NCBI GenBank assembly: GCA_963735495.1
Contig: CAVTLG010000009.1
Span: 1,116,001-1,180,000, forward strand
Direction of reading: 5' to 3'
Length of the DNA stretch: 64,000 nucleotides
From: CAVTLG01 sp963735495
GTDB taxonomy: Bacteria > Chloroflexota > Ktedonobacteria > Ktedonobacterales > Ktedonobacteraceae
The notes under the pieces: model-generated
Database searches by the model: none
What the model was told of the DNA's origin: nothing
The model's input: the letters and a program-made list of their open reading frames with translations, nothing else
Made by a program: the position numbers and the translations under genes
In this document: piece by piece, positions 1-7,487 of the stretch
Numbering within the stretch: position 1 is the first letter of the stretch
Layout of the letters: each line of letters starts with the position of its first letter

Positions 1-1
1 C

Positions 2-1648
2 AACGACTGCCCTTCTACCAGCAATCTCACGCTCAGCAACAACATCTTTGACATTCTCGGCAGTGGCGGCTACCCCTCGTGTACCACAGAAACATGGAGC
101 CACAATACGTTCTTCGGCAACCATCCATCGAGTGAGCCAGCTGACCCGAACAAGCTGACCACCGATCCGCTCTTTTTGGCCCCCGGAGGAGCTGGCTATG
201 GCCGCAGCACGGCCACGGCGTATGAATTGCAACCGAACTCACCCGAACTGGGTTCCGGGACCCTGATCTCCAATAACGGTGGCCTCGATTTCTTTGGCAA
301 CAGCGTCTCCTCGACCGCCGCCCCCAACCGCGGAGCTTACAACAGTGCGGGTGTCGCGCAGACGCAGCAGTATGGGGCCTATTGGACCTTTGATCAGGGT
401 ACAGGGACATACGCTCCAGACGCTACCAACGACGGGAATAACGGAACGCTCCAATCCGGGGCATCGTGGACCACCGGCGTGGTCGGACCCTATGCGGTGA
501 GCTTGAACGGCGCCTCCAACAGCTGGGTAGACGTGCCCACGACCGCGATCGATACCAGCCAGAGCTACTCGGTGGCTGCCTGGGTCAACCTGAACTCCGT
601 CACCGGCAACAACCAGACCATTGCCAGTATCGACGGCAACAACATCAGCCCCTTCTATTTGCAGCTCGATTCGGGGAAATTCTGGTTTACGGAGCGCAGC
701 AGCGACTCCACCTCTTCCAGCTACACCCGGGTCGGCGGTTTCAGTGTCACGGCTGGCACGTGGTATCACGTGGTAGGCACCTACGACAACAGTGCCCATA
801 CCATGGCGCTCTGGGTGAACGGCGTCTTGCAGGGGACCGCTTCCTTCTCCTCGCCCTGGAAGGCCACCGGGCACACCACAATCGGTCGTGCCAAGTGGAA
901 CGGGGCCAATGTCGACTTCGTCAACGGCGCGATCGATGACGTACGTATGTATCCCCGTGTCCTGGATCGCCAGGAGATCGTGGCACTGGCGACGGTGCCT
1001 ACTGCCGACTTCGAGTTTGACGAAGGGACTGGCACGCAGATGACCAACTTCTTTGCCAACACCCCACCAGGCACGCTCACCGGCCATGCCACCTGGACGA
1101 CTGGCAAAGTGGGTCCTTACGCGCTGAGCCTCGATGGCAGCACCAGGACCGGAGTGGACATTGAAGCTGCTGCGGTCGATACCAGCCAGAGCTACTCGGT
1201 ATCTGCCTGGGTCAACCTGAACTCCGTCACCGGCAATAACCAGACCTTTGCCAGCATCTGCGGCACGAATATCGCCCCCAGTGGATCGAGCATCTGCGCC
1301 TTCTACTTGCAGTTGTCCGGAGGCAAATTCACCTTTGCGGAGCGCAGCAGCGACAGCACCAGCTCCAGCGCTACCGTGGTAACCGGCCTCAGTCCCACGA
1401 CCGGTACGTGGTATCACGTGGTGGGCACCTACGACAACAGTGCCCATACCATGGCGCTCTGGGTGAATGGCGTCTTGCAGGGGACCGCTTCCTTCTCCTC
1501 GCCCTGGAAAGCGAACGGGTTCACGATGATCGGCCATGCCCTGTGGAATGCCACCGAGGTGGATTGGACCAACGGTGCCATCGATGACGTGCATTTCTAC
1601 AACCGCGTGCTTACTTCCACCGAGATAGGAGAACTGGCCGCCGGGTAG
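2..1648 (+). CDS. Beta-helix / double LamG-domain surface protein, 5' partial
   Basis: The reading frame is open from the left edge, so the true start lies outside the window. The first 80 or so codons carry 'NNIFD' and 'DPLFLAPGG', phrases typical of the last coils of a right-handed parallel beta-helix (pectate-lyase-like) domain. Two LamG/concanavalin-A-like domains of about 210 residues follow, each starting 'YWTFD/FEFDEGTGT' and containing 'TGTWYHVVGTYDNSAHTM' and 'GAIDDVRxYxRVL'. The two copies are nearly identical over long stretches, which indicates a recent internal duplication. LamG modules usually bind carbohydrate, so an extracellular polysaccharide-binding or -degrading role is likely. 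No C-terminal anchor is seen; the protein ends right after the second LamG. The enzymatic specificity cannot be told from this fragment. Confidence 0.8.
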   Translation, partial: NDCPSTSNLTLSNNIFDILGSGGYPSCTTETWSHNTFFGNHPSSEPADPNKLTTDPLFLAPGGAGYGRSTATAYELQPNSPELGSGTLISNNGGLDFFGNSVSSTAAPNRGAYNSAGVAQTQQYGAYWTFDQGTGTYAPDATNDGNNGTLQSGASWTTGVVGPYAVSLNGASNSWVDVPTTAIDTSQSYSVAAWVNLNSVTGNNQTIASIDGNNISPFYLQLDSGKFWFTERSSDSTSSSYTRVGGFSVTAGTWYHVVGTYDNSAHTMALWVNGVLQGTASFSSPWKATGHTTIGRAKWNGANVDFVNGAIDDVRMYPRVLDRQEIVALATVPTADFEFDEGTGTQMTNFFANTPPGTLTGHATWTTGKVGPYALSLDGSTRTGVDIEAAAVDTSQSYSVSAWVNLNSVTGNNQTFASICGTNIAPSGSSICAFYLQLSGGKFTFAERSSDSTSSSATVVTGLSPTTGTWYHVVGTYDNSAHTMALWVNGVLQGTASFSSPWKANGFTMIGHALWNATEVDWTNGAIDDVHFYNRVLTSTEIGELAAG

Positions 1649-1660
1649 GGGAATGTGAAG

Positions 1661-1740
1661 ATGCCATCCCCGAATGTTGTGTAATTGGCCTGCTGAATCG
1701 GCCTGGCAGCGTTCGATTACACAAAAAGTGGGGATAGCAT
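1661..1740. repeat. Imperfect long palindrome between genes
   Basis: Two nested inverted repeats: outer arms 1661-1671 and 1730-1740 (10 of 11 match) and inner arms 1678-1685 (TGTGTAAT) and 1716-1723 (ATTACACA, perfect). Together they could fold into a long cruciform or RNA hairpin just after the LamG gene stop. It could be the terminator of that gene or a small palindromic repeat element; there is no T-tract. Confidence 0.5.
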
Positions 1741-1751
1741 CGGATGTGGGA

Positions 1752-1790
1752 GCAGGATGCCGATCGTCTCAGTACGGCACGGCATCCTGC
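1752..1790. terminator. Hairpin upstream of SurA-like gene
   Basis: A perfect 11-bp inverted repeat, GCAGGATGCCG at 1752-1762 and its complement at 1780-1790, with a 17-nt loop. No T-run follows. It lies between two genes in the same direction and probably separates their transcripts. Confidence 0.4.
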
Positions 1791-1837
1791 GTTCTGGGTG
1801 TCAAAAAAGCAGTAGGTGAAGGCCAGGAAGGTGTAAG

Positions 1838-2713
1838 ATGCCAAAGGAAACGAGACACAACAAGGTCATACGACAAAAAGGTAGGAGGAGGGGCACCCGC
1901 AGCACAACTCCCATCGTAGGAAATCGGCGCAACCTGCTCCTACTGGGGTTAGCCAGTAGCGTGCTTATCGGAGCACTGGTGACCGTCATCCTATCACATC
2001 GGGATGCGTCGGCACGCCCCAGCACGACGCTCACCTTGACCGCCACGGTCGCAAGCGTGAACGGCCTTGCCATCCCGGTTCGCGAGATGAACTTGTTCAT
2101 CGCACAGGAACGAGCGGCGACGTTTGCGTATTTCAAGCAGCAGGACGGTGTTGACGACAATGCACAGTTCTGGTCGACAGCATATGGCGGACAGACCCCA
2201 CAAGACTATATCAAGAAAGCCGCGTTGGCTGATATCAGCAAGGTCACGGTGCAGCAGCAGCTAGCGCATCAGTACGGACTCCTCCCTGATCCGAGCTATG
2301 GTGCGTTCGTCCATGCCTGGTTACAGGAAAACGCGCGACGGCGGCAAGCACTCGCGAACCACCAGATCATCTACGGGCCGATCCAGTATACCGAAACCAA
2401 CTACTTCACCTACGTGTTTGACCAGATAACCTATGATCTCAAGCAGCTGCTGGCGCAGCGTGGGATCATCGGCACCTCTGACACGGTGCTGTATCCCTAC
2501 TATCTCGCGCACCAGGCCGTATTTCAACAGGCACCAGCTTCTGCTACCGGACGGAGCCAGTCCACCCTCGTCACACCACCGTTCACGCAGATTCGTGGCG
2601 AAGTGGAACAAAGGTATGTGGACGATCAGTATGCAACACTGGTCAGCAATCTGACGAACCAGGCTCATGTGGTGATCAATCAAGCAGTCTACAATGTGAT
2701 CACGATCAGCTAG
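1838..2713 (+). CDS. Membrane-anchored SurA-N-like (foldase-type) protein
   Basis: 291 residues with a basic cytoplasmic head (about residues 1-28), one membrane segment (about 31-50) and an extracytoplasmic part. The segment beginning 'ATVASVNGLAIPVREMNLFI' matches the N-terminal substrate-binding module of SurA/PrsA-like peptidyl-prolyl isomerases, where 'VNG..I...E' opens the first helix. The rest is helical, and I see no parvulin catalytic domain. The family chaperones exported proteins; here it could be a chaperone-only relative or serve a private client such as a secreted enzyme. An AGGAAGGTG ribosome-binding site precedes the ATG. The function is inferred from a short N-terminal similarity only. 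Confidence 0.6.
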   Translation: MPKETRHNKVIRQKGRRRGTRSTTPIVGNRRNLLLLGLASSVLIGALVTVILSHRDASARPSTTLTLTATVASVNGLAIPVREMNLFIAQERAATFAYFKQQDGVDDNAQFWSTAYGGQTPQDYIKKAALADISKVTVQQQLAHQYGLLPDPSYGAFVHAWLQENARRRQALANHQIIYGPIQYTETNYFTYVFDQITYDLKQLLAQRGIIGTSDTVLYPYYLAHQAVFQQAPASATGRSQSTLVTPPFTQIRGEVEQRYVDDQYATLVSNLTNQAHVVINQAVYNVITIS

Positions 2714-2788
2714 CAGTGGCAAAACTCACCGCATCACCGCGTCGCCTGGCAGCATTCACGAAAGAGCAAAGCAGAATCGATAGGGAGG

Positions 2789-4198
2789 CTACGCGCTCCG
2801 CGTATGCGCCCAGAATTCTAGCAGGTCAGCTTTGGTCACGATGCCTGTGAGTGTATCTTTGTTCATGACGGCAACGGCGGATGTATAATCGCTGAAGAGG
2901 GTGTAAGCCTCTCGCGTCAGCGCATTTGCGTCCATCGTAGGGAATGGTGGACCCTGGACCTCGCCTACCGCGCAGGTATCTAACGGTTCACCACTGGCAA
3001 GACGGCGTAACAGCAAATCTTCGGTCAGGCTCCCAATCATACGACCGTCTTCAAGCACAGGTGTCTGGCTAATACCGTAGCGGCGGAGTAACTCGACTGC
3101 ATCAGCAACGGAGTCGGTTGGACTCACACTGACCACCAGGGGCATACTGCTCCGCGAGTGATTCCGGCGATAATTGAGCACATCAAGCAGTGTGGGCTGA
3201 TCGGTCTCAGCCTGGACAAGCATATCATTCTCACGCATCCAGGTATCATTGAACTGCTTGCTCAGGTAGCCACGCCCCGTGTCCGGTAACAGGACAACCA
3301 CAACGTCATCAGGCGTCAGGCGGCGTGCATAGGTCAGCGCGGCTCCCAGTGCGGTGCCAGCCGAACCACCTGTAAGTATGCCTTCCTCGTGTGCCAGCCG
3401 GCGCGCCCAGTAAAACGATGTGCGATCATCAATACGAATAACTTCATCCACCAGTTCTGGGCGATAATTCTGCGGGAAAACGTCCATACCGATCCCTTCG
3501 ACCTTATACGGCCTGGGCGTATCACCTGAATACACGGAGCCAGGAGGATCAGCACCAATGATTTTGATGGCGGAGTTCTGCTCCTTGAGATAACGCGCGG
3601 TGCCAGAGATGGTCCCTCCTGTGCCGATCCCGGCGACAAATGCGCTGATACGACCTGCCGTGTCGCGCCAGATTTCGGGACCCGTACTCGCATAATGGGC
3701 AGCCGGGTTCGCAGGATTCGAGTATTGATCAGGACAACAGGCTCCTGGTATTTCCCCGGCGAGCCGGTACGCGACATTTTTATAATAGTCTGGTGAGTCG
3801 TGGGTGACGCTGCCAGGGCAAATCACTACCTCTGCTCCATAGGCACGCAACAGACTACGCTTCTCTTCACTTGTCTTGTCTGTCATCACAAAGATACAGT
3901 GGTAGCCCTTGATAGCCGCTGCTATTGCCAGTCCATGCCCCGTATTTCCGCTGGTTGGCTCGACGATGGTGCCTCCGGGACGTAGGAAGCCTTTCTGCTC
4001 GCAGTACTCAATCATGGCGGGTCCTATACGATCTTTGACACTGCCACCGGGATTGAACATCTCTAACTTTGCCAGCACAAGCGCTGGCACATCACTGGCA
4101 ACTCGCTGGAGATGCACCAGCGGTGTATCTCCAATCCCATCAAGTAACGAGTGAAAATAGCGCATTTTGCTCATATCGTTTTCTATTGTCTTTTTCAC
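2789..4198 (-). CDS. Cysteine synthase / cystathionine beta-synthase with CBS pair
   Basis: PLP-dependent fold-type II enzyme of about 469 residues. It contains 'NPGGSVKDRIG', with the Schiff-base lysine at about residue 55, and 'PTSGNTGHG' for the substrate and phosphate loop. A C-terminal pair of CBS repeats (about 350-465) is of the kind that regulates cystathionine beta-synthase with adenosyl ligands. It catalyses replacement of a beta-leaving group on serine or O-acetylserine, giving cysteine or cystathionine in the cytoplasm. I chose the GTG at 4198 because GAGGT lies 7 nt upstream; ATG codons at 4174 and 4165 have no clear site. No reverse trans-sulphuration partner is next to it, so the choice between the two reactions is open. 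Confidence 0.88.
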   Translation of the reverse strand: MKKTIENDMSKMRYFHSLLDGIGDTPLVHLQRVASDVPALVLAKLEMFNPGGSVKDRIGPAMIEYCEQKGFLRPGGTIVEPTSGNTGHGLAIAAAIKGYHCIFVMTDKTSEEKRSLLRAYGAEVVICPGSVTHDSPDYYKNVAYRLAGEIPGACCPDQYSNPANPAAHYASTGPEIWRDTAGRISAFVAGIGTGGTISGTARYLKEQNSAIKIIGADPPGSVYSGDTPRPYKVEGIGMDVFPQNYRPELVDEVIRIDDRTSFYWARRLAHEEGILTGGSAGTALGAALTYARRLTPDDVVVVLLPDTGRGYLSKQFNDTWMRENDMLVQAETDQPTLLDVLNYRRNHSRSSMPLVVSVSPTDSVADAVELLRRYGISQTPVLEDGRMIGSLTEDLLLRRLASGEPLDTCAVGEVQGPPFPTMDANALTREAYTLFSDYTSAVAVMNKDTLTGIVTKADLLEFWAHTRSA

Positions 4199-4723
4199 GT
4201 AAACTACCTCATTCCGCAAATTCAGCCATGTGAGATAAAATAAACAACCGCAACGATCCAAAGACAACTGGCATCGTGCGGTCCCTCAGGTTCCTTTGCC
4301 ACTGTTCCACGCCGGTACGGTTTTGCCATCCACCAGGTATGTGTACTCTCACAGCGTCTCATGGTACATCAGTATAACACATGGGTGCAGCCTGGCGTTT
4401 CCAGACAAGGCCTCCACTGTTCCTTCGACCAAACGACAGCGCCAGTATGCTCGTCTGCTACTCTGTCCCTGGTGACAAGGCAACTTCCCTTCGCAGTCTA
4501 TGCTCTCAGCATAGCCTTTTTTGTGGCTATGCTGAGAGCATAGCTAATCCCTTTTAGCGCATGCCAGAGGCATGTTACGCTTCAAGGGAAGCTACTTATA
4601 GAGCGCGTTACCCGCTAGTGGAGCAGCATGATCAACACCCGTTGTCCCGATGCCTGCTCGTGTAGCTTAAAAGAGTACTCTGTTTCGCGACAGAAAGAGA
4701 GACAAACGAGAGGAGAAACACAC
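4199..4723. other. Long intergenic region between divergent genes
   Basis: 525 bp with no convincing gene. It must hold the promoters for the cysteine synthase (leftward) and the clpP operon (rightward). The leftward leader at 4240-4350 is rich in short complementary blocks (for example around 4255-4290) and could be structured, but it fits no riboswitch class I can name. A 19-bp hairpin (4498-4543) and a small CATGCC/GGCATG repeat (4560-4574) are on the clpP side. Confidence 0.5.
4498..4543. repeat. Perfect 19-bp inverted repeat with T-rich loop
   Basis: Arms 4498-4516 and 4525-4543 are perfectly complementary, with the 8-nt loop TTTTTTGT between them. It is too far from any stop codon to be an ordinary terminator of a known gene and may be an attenuator in the clpP-operon leader or a tiny palindromic mobile repeat. 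Confidence 0.6.
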
Positions 4724-5026
4724 ATGATAGCAATACCGTCCTTGCAAAAACCTGAGCAGCCAAATCTTGGCTTCGTGCCACAATTGATGGTTTACGAGGA
4801 AGTGCCGGTTGAACCAGCTCGCTGGGAGTATGCTGTGCTGACAATTGACACAAATCAGCGTTCATTACCCGATACAGAGCGCTTAAACGAGTTGGGTCGC
4901 GAGGGATGGCTCTTGAATGGTGTAGTACAGCAAGCAATTGCAGGCGATACATCTCTGGTTCATTACTACTTTATACGACAGGTCCACAAAAATGCGGTGG
5001 ACAAAGAGAAAGGGGCGCAGAAATGA
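4724..5026 (+). CDS. Small DUF4177-like protein coupled to clpP
   Basis: 100 residues. The core 'RWEYAVLTID...LNELGREGWLLNGVV' resembles the DUF4177 family, whose small proteins share a 'WEY..v......LN.LG.eGWel' pattern and have no fixed function. The ATG at 4724 is preceded by GAGAGGAGA; an in-frame ATG at 4628 would add 32 low-complexity residues and has no such site. The stop overlaps the clpP start by 4 bp (ATGA), which suggests translational coupling and possibly a role connected with the protease. The link to ClpP is inference from position only. Confidence 0.6.
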   Translation: MIAIPSLQKPEQPNLGFVPQLMVYEEVPVEPARWEYAVLTIDTNQRSLPDTERLNELGREGWLLNGVVQQAIAGDTSLVHYYFIRQVHKNAVDKEKGAQK

Positions 5027-5631
5027 CGATGCAGGCAGTTATCCCAACAGTGATTGAAACAACGGGCCGTGGTGAACGTGCTTATGACATTTATTCACGA
5101 CTGATGCGCGAACGTATCGTCATGGTGAATGGTCCTATTGAGGATGGTATGGCCAACCTTATTGTGGCACAACTCTTGTTCCTGGCCTCGGAAAGTATGG
5201 AGCGAGAGATTAATATGTATATCACATCGCCAGGCGGAGTTATCACGGCTGGTCTGGCGATCTATGATACCATGCGTTATCTGTCATGCCCGATTGCCAC
5301 GACCTGTGTTGGCTTTGCAGCCAGCTTCGGTGGCATCCTGCTGATGGCTGGTGACAAGGGTCGCCGTCGCGCCCTGTCTCATGCGCGTATCCATATGCAC
5401 CAACCATTAATCCAGGGTGGTGGTATTGGAGGACAGGCAACCGATATTGACATCCACGCCCGCGAAATCCTCTATACGCGCGATGTGATGAATGACATCA
5501 TTCAGAAACATACAGGGCAGCCACTTGAGCGCATCAGGAGAGATACTGAACGGGATTTTTTCCTCAGCGCGCAGGAAGCGCTGGAATACGGGATCATTGA
5601 CGAGGTCCTTCCCGCAGCCGATAAAGAGTAG
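5023..5631 (+). CDS. clpP: ATP-dependent Clp protease proteolytic subunit
   Basis: 202 residues, normal for ClpP. The serine-protease triad is visible: Ser101 in 'VGFAASFGG', His126 in 'ARIHMHQP' and Asp178 in 'RDTERDFFLSA'. ClpP forms a double heptameric barrel that degrades proteins unfolded by ClpX or ClpC ATPases in the cytoplasm. The start ATG overlaps the stop of the preceding DUF4177-like gene, so the two form an operon. No clpX follows; a hairpin terminator ends the unit. Chloroflexota often carry several clpP paralogues, and this may be an accessory one. Confidence 0.93.
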   Translation: MTMQAVIPTVIETTGRGERAYDIYSRLMRERIVMVNGPIEDGMANLIVAQLLFLASESMEREINMYITSPGGVITAGLAIYDTMRYLSCPIATTCVGFAASFGGILLMAGDKGRRRALSHARIHMHQPLIQGGGIGGQATDIDIHAREILYTRDVMNDIIQKHTGQPLERIRRDTERDFFLSAQEALEYGIIDEVLPAADKE

Positions 5632-5688
5632 ATTCATTTGTCGGTTCCCGAAACCTCTATAGGCATGAGTTCTCACGACCATGCAAGT

Positions 5689-5751
5689 GATTTCACGTCA
5701 AGGCAAACCCTTCGGGTGCTTCGCTATGCTACGCAGCCTTGACGTGAAATC
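5689..5751. terminator. Bidirectional hairpin between clpP and hydrolase gene
   Basis: Perfect 16-bp inverted repeat (5689-5704 and 5736-5751) around a 31-nt loop, placed between two convergent genes. No strong T-run is present on either side. Confidence 0.6.
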
Positions 5752-5795
5752 GCGGTATGGTAGACTGACGAATACCATCGTTCAAGAAGTTCACA

Positions 5796-6686
5796 TTATC
5801 GATACACATCGATGCTGTTGAAGAATTCGAGAAGAGCATCTGCCACCTTCTCGGGTGCCTCCAGAGCTGCATAGTGGCCAACGCCATCGAGGGAGACCGA
5901 CCGGACCTGGCCCGATGCTACCTGGCTCATCGTTGCGAAGGTGAACTCACCGCCTCTGGCTCCGATTGCCAGCACAGGCATGCTCAGTTTGTGAGTGGCG
6001 ACGAGAGCTGCAATGTCTGCGCCCTCCTGGAGCATCGACTGGTAGAGGCCAATCGCTCCGCGCCAGCCTGCGGGGCGGGAGTAGGTGCGTACGAACTCGT
6101 CGATGTCAGCTTCGGTGATCGCTCCTGGTGTCACGCTCATGGCTGGGAATACGAATTGTCCAAAGAACTCGCGCTCGCGGCCAGTGAGCAGCATCTCGGG
6201 AATATACGGAGCGACAAGAACGCCGATGTACCAGGTGCCCCCGTGTGTGACGTCGGCCAGCCTCTCCGCGCCGAACCCGGGCAGGCCCGTCTCGATCGCG
6301 GTAAAGCTGAGCACGTCTTCCGGGTGGGTAGCCGCGAGGCGGAAGACGGTCGCCCCACTGATGTCCTGGCCTGTGAGATGTACTGGACCAACGCTGAGCT
6401 CTTCGATGAGAAGGTGCAGGTCTTCGGCAGAGGTCTTGCTGTCGTACGTACCAGGCCCGTTATCAGAGTCGCCGAAACCACGCAGGTCGACAGCGAAGAC
6501 ACGGTGATTCTCGGCGAGCAGTGGAAGGATTTTGCGAAAAGTCCACCACGTTTCAGGAAAGCCATGCACGAGTAAAACTGGAGAGCCACTAGTCCCTGCT
6601 GATACGTAGTGAAGTTGTGTTCCGTTCACTTTTGCGTGATGATGCGAGATACCAGTCAGCGCAACACCTATTTTATTGTCACTCAT
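5796..6686 (-). CDS. Alpha/beta hydrolase, epoxide-hydrolase type
   Basis: 296 residues, full length. It has the 'HGFPETWW' oxyanion motif (about 41-48), the nucleophile elbow 'GQDISGA' with Asp108, and the catalytic His271 in 'GVGHYAALEAPE'. An Asp nucleophile with the HGxP motif points to soluble epoxide hydrolases or haloalkane dehalogenases, which open epoxides or C-halogen bonds through an ester intermediate in the cytoplasm. An AGGAGAG site precedes the ATG. The gene is divergent from a MarR regulator, and its promoter is wrapped in an exact operator, so it is probably induced by a small, perhaps toxic, substrate. The substrate itself cannot be read from the sequence. Confidence 0.88.
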   Translation of the reverse strand: MSDNKIGVALTGISHHHAKVNGTQLHYVSAGTSGSPVLLVHGFPETWWTFRKILPLLAENHRVFAVDLRGFGDSDNGPGTYDSKTSAEDLHLLIEELSVGPVHLTGQDISGATVFRLAATHPEDVLSFTAIETGLPGFGAERLADVTHGGTWYIGVLVAPYIPEMLLTGREREFFGQFVFPAMSVTPGAITEADIDEFVRTYSRPAGWRGAIGLYQSMLQEGADIAALVATHKLSMPVLAIGARGGEFTFATMSQVASGQVRSVSLDGVGHYAALEAPEKVADALLEFFNSIDVYR

Positions 6687-6709
6687 AAATCTCTCCTAGA
6701 GTTTAATTC

Positions 6710-6753
6710 GACAACCAGGTTGTCTATTGTCTATTATAGACAACCTGGTTGTC
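6710..6753. promoter_or_regulatory. MarR-type operator: perfect 18-bp inverted repeat
   Basis: Arms 6710-6727 and 6736-6753 are exactly complementary with an 8-nt spacer. Each arm contains a 15-bp palindrome of the form GACAACCTGGTTGTC (6710-6724, 6739-6753), and a third palindrome, TGTCTATTATAGACA, spans 6728-6742. The array covers the -10 and spacer of the hydrolase promoter, as expected for repression by the neighbouring MarR protein. Confidence 0.85.
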
Positions 6754-6761
6754 TTTGTCAA
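6733..6761 (-). promoter_or_regulatory. Consensus sigma70 promoter of the hydrolase gene
   Basis: On the minus strand: -35 TTGACA (6756-6761), exact 17-bp spacer, -10 TATAAT (6733-6738). Both hexamers are perfect consensus. The expected start of transcription is near 6726, about 40 nt before the ATG. Confidence 0.85.
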
Positions 6762-6858
6762 GCAGCATTGTCACGAGATACTGAACACTCAGCTTCAAAG
6801 TTGCAACAAAGAGCGAAAGGATTTGAGAGGGGCAATTTGGAATTGGAATATGGTAGCC

Positions 6859-6887
6859 TTGACGATCTCCGTTCGCTATGGTACTAT
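6859..6887 (+). promoter_or_regulatory. Promoter of the marR-type gene, near-leaderless
   Basis: -35 TTGACG (6859-6864), 17-bp spacer, -10 TACTAT (6882-6887). The ATG at 6897 lies only 9 nt after the -10, so the mRNA would have almost no leader, which agrees with the absence of a Shine-Dalgarno site. Confidence 0.7.
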
Positions 6888-6896
6888 CGGTAGACT

Positions 6897-7370
6897 ATGT
6901 CTCGTTCAGGTGCTACTCTCACTATGCTTTTAATTGGCGGTTATCGTTCACTGGTGGACGCCGCGCACGTTAAGCTTGCCGCCCGCGGCTACGAGGATGT
7001 TCGTCCCGTTCACGACTTCGCAATTCGGGCCATTGCCTCGGGTGCTGACAACGCTTCAGAGCTAAGTCGGCGTCTAGCGGTCTCAAAACAAGCGGCGGCG
7101 AAAACCATTGGGGTCCTTGAAAAGCGCGGATACGTTGTGCGTGAAGGAGATCCAGTAGACGCTCGCCGCAAACGCCTTTGTGTCACCGCACGCGGATTCG
7201 ACATGCTGCGAGAAGCTGAAGAGATCTTTGATGAGTTACGCAATACATGGGCTCGGCAGATCGGTACCACCCAGATCGAGGAAATAGAGAAACATCTGGC
7301 AGAGCTGATTGGCACTGATCCTCTTCGCCTCGATACCTCAGGGTGGCTTGCACAAGACCTCGGCGAGTAG
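6897..7370 (+). CDS. MarR-family transcriptional regulator
   Basis: 157 residues with the winged-helix core: 'ASELSRRLAVSKQAAAKTIGVLEKRGYVVREGDPVDARRK...' (about residues 53-95), where the wing 'DPxDARRKRLxVT' is the MarR signature. MarR proteins are dimers that release DNA on binding small aromatic or toxic ligands. It is divergent from the epoxide-hydrolase-like gene, and the repeated 15-bp palindromes between them are its probable operators. Repression of the hydrolase, and perhaps of itself, is inferred from this layout. The start is kept at the first ATG because the promoter lies directly upstream. Confidence 0.9.
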   Translation: MSRSGATLTMLLIGGYRSLVDAAHVKLAARGYEDVRPVHDFAIRAIASGADNASELSRRLAVSKQAAAKTIGVLEKRGYVVREGDPVDARRKRLCVTARGFDMLREAEEIFDELRNTWARQIGTTQIEEIEKHLAELIGTDPLRLDTSGWLAQDLGE

Positions 7371-7487
7371 ATCTAGCAGGTAAAACTTTCTGAATATCAC
7401 GCATGACCCTCAAAAGCCCGATCTCGCAATTCGCGACGTCACTCCTCCTTAATGAGCTCATACAACAGGAGATACCTCTAGGACAGC

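Noticed and set aside
239..1594. 451-codon open frame on the minus strand
   Set aside because: Antisense shadow of the LamG gene; its sequence is low complexity and mirrors the LamG repeats.
1716..1723. tRNA-like T-loop (GTTCGATTAC)
   Set aside because: No acceptor, D-arm or anticodon stem can be built around it; no other tRNA candidate was found in the window.
4199..4360. Possible SAM- or T-box-type riboswitch before the cysteine synthase gene
   Set aside because: The leader has complementary blocks, but none of the conserved cores of SAM-I, SAM-IV, SAH or T-box RNAs could be matched with confidence.
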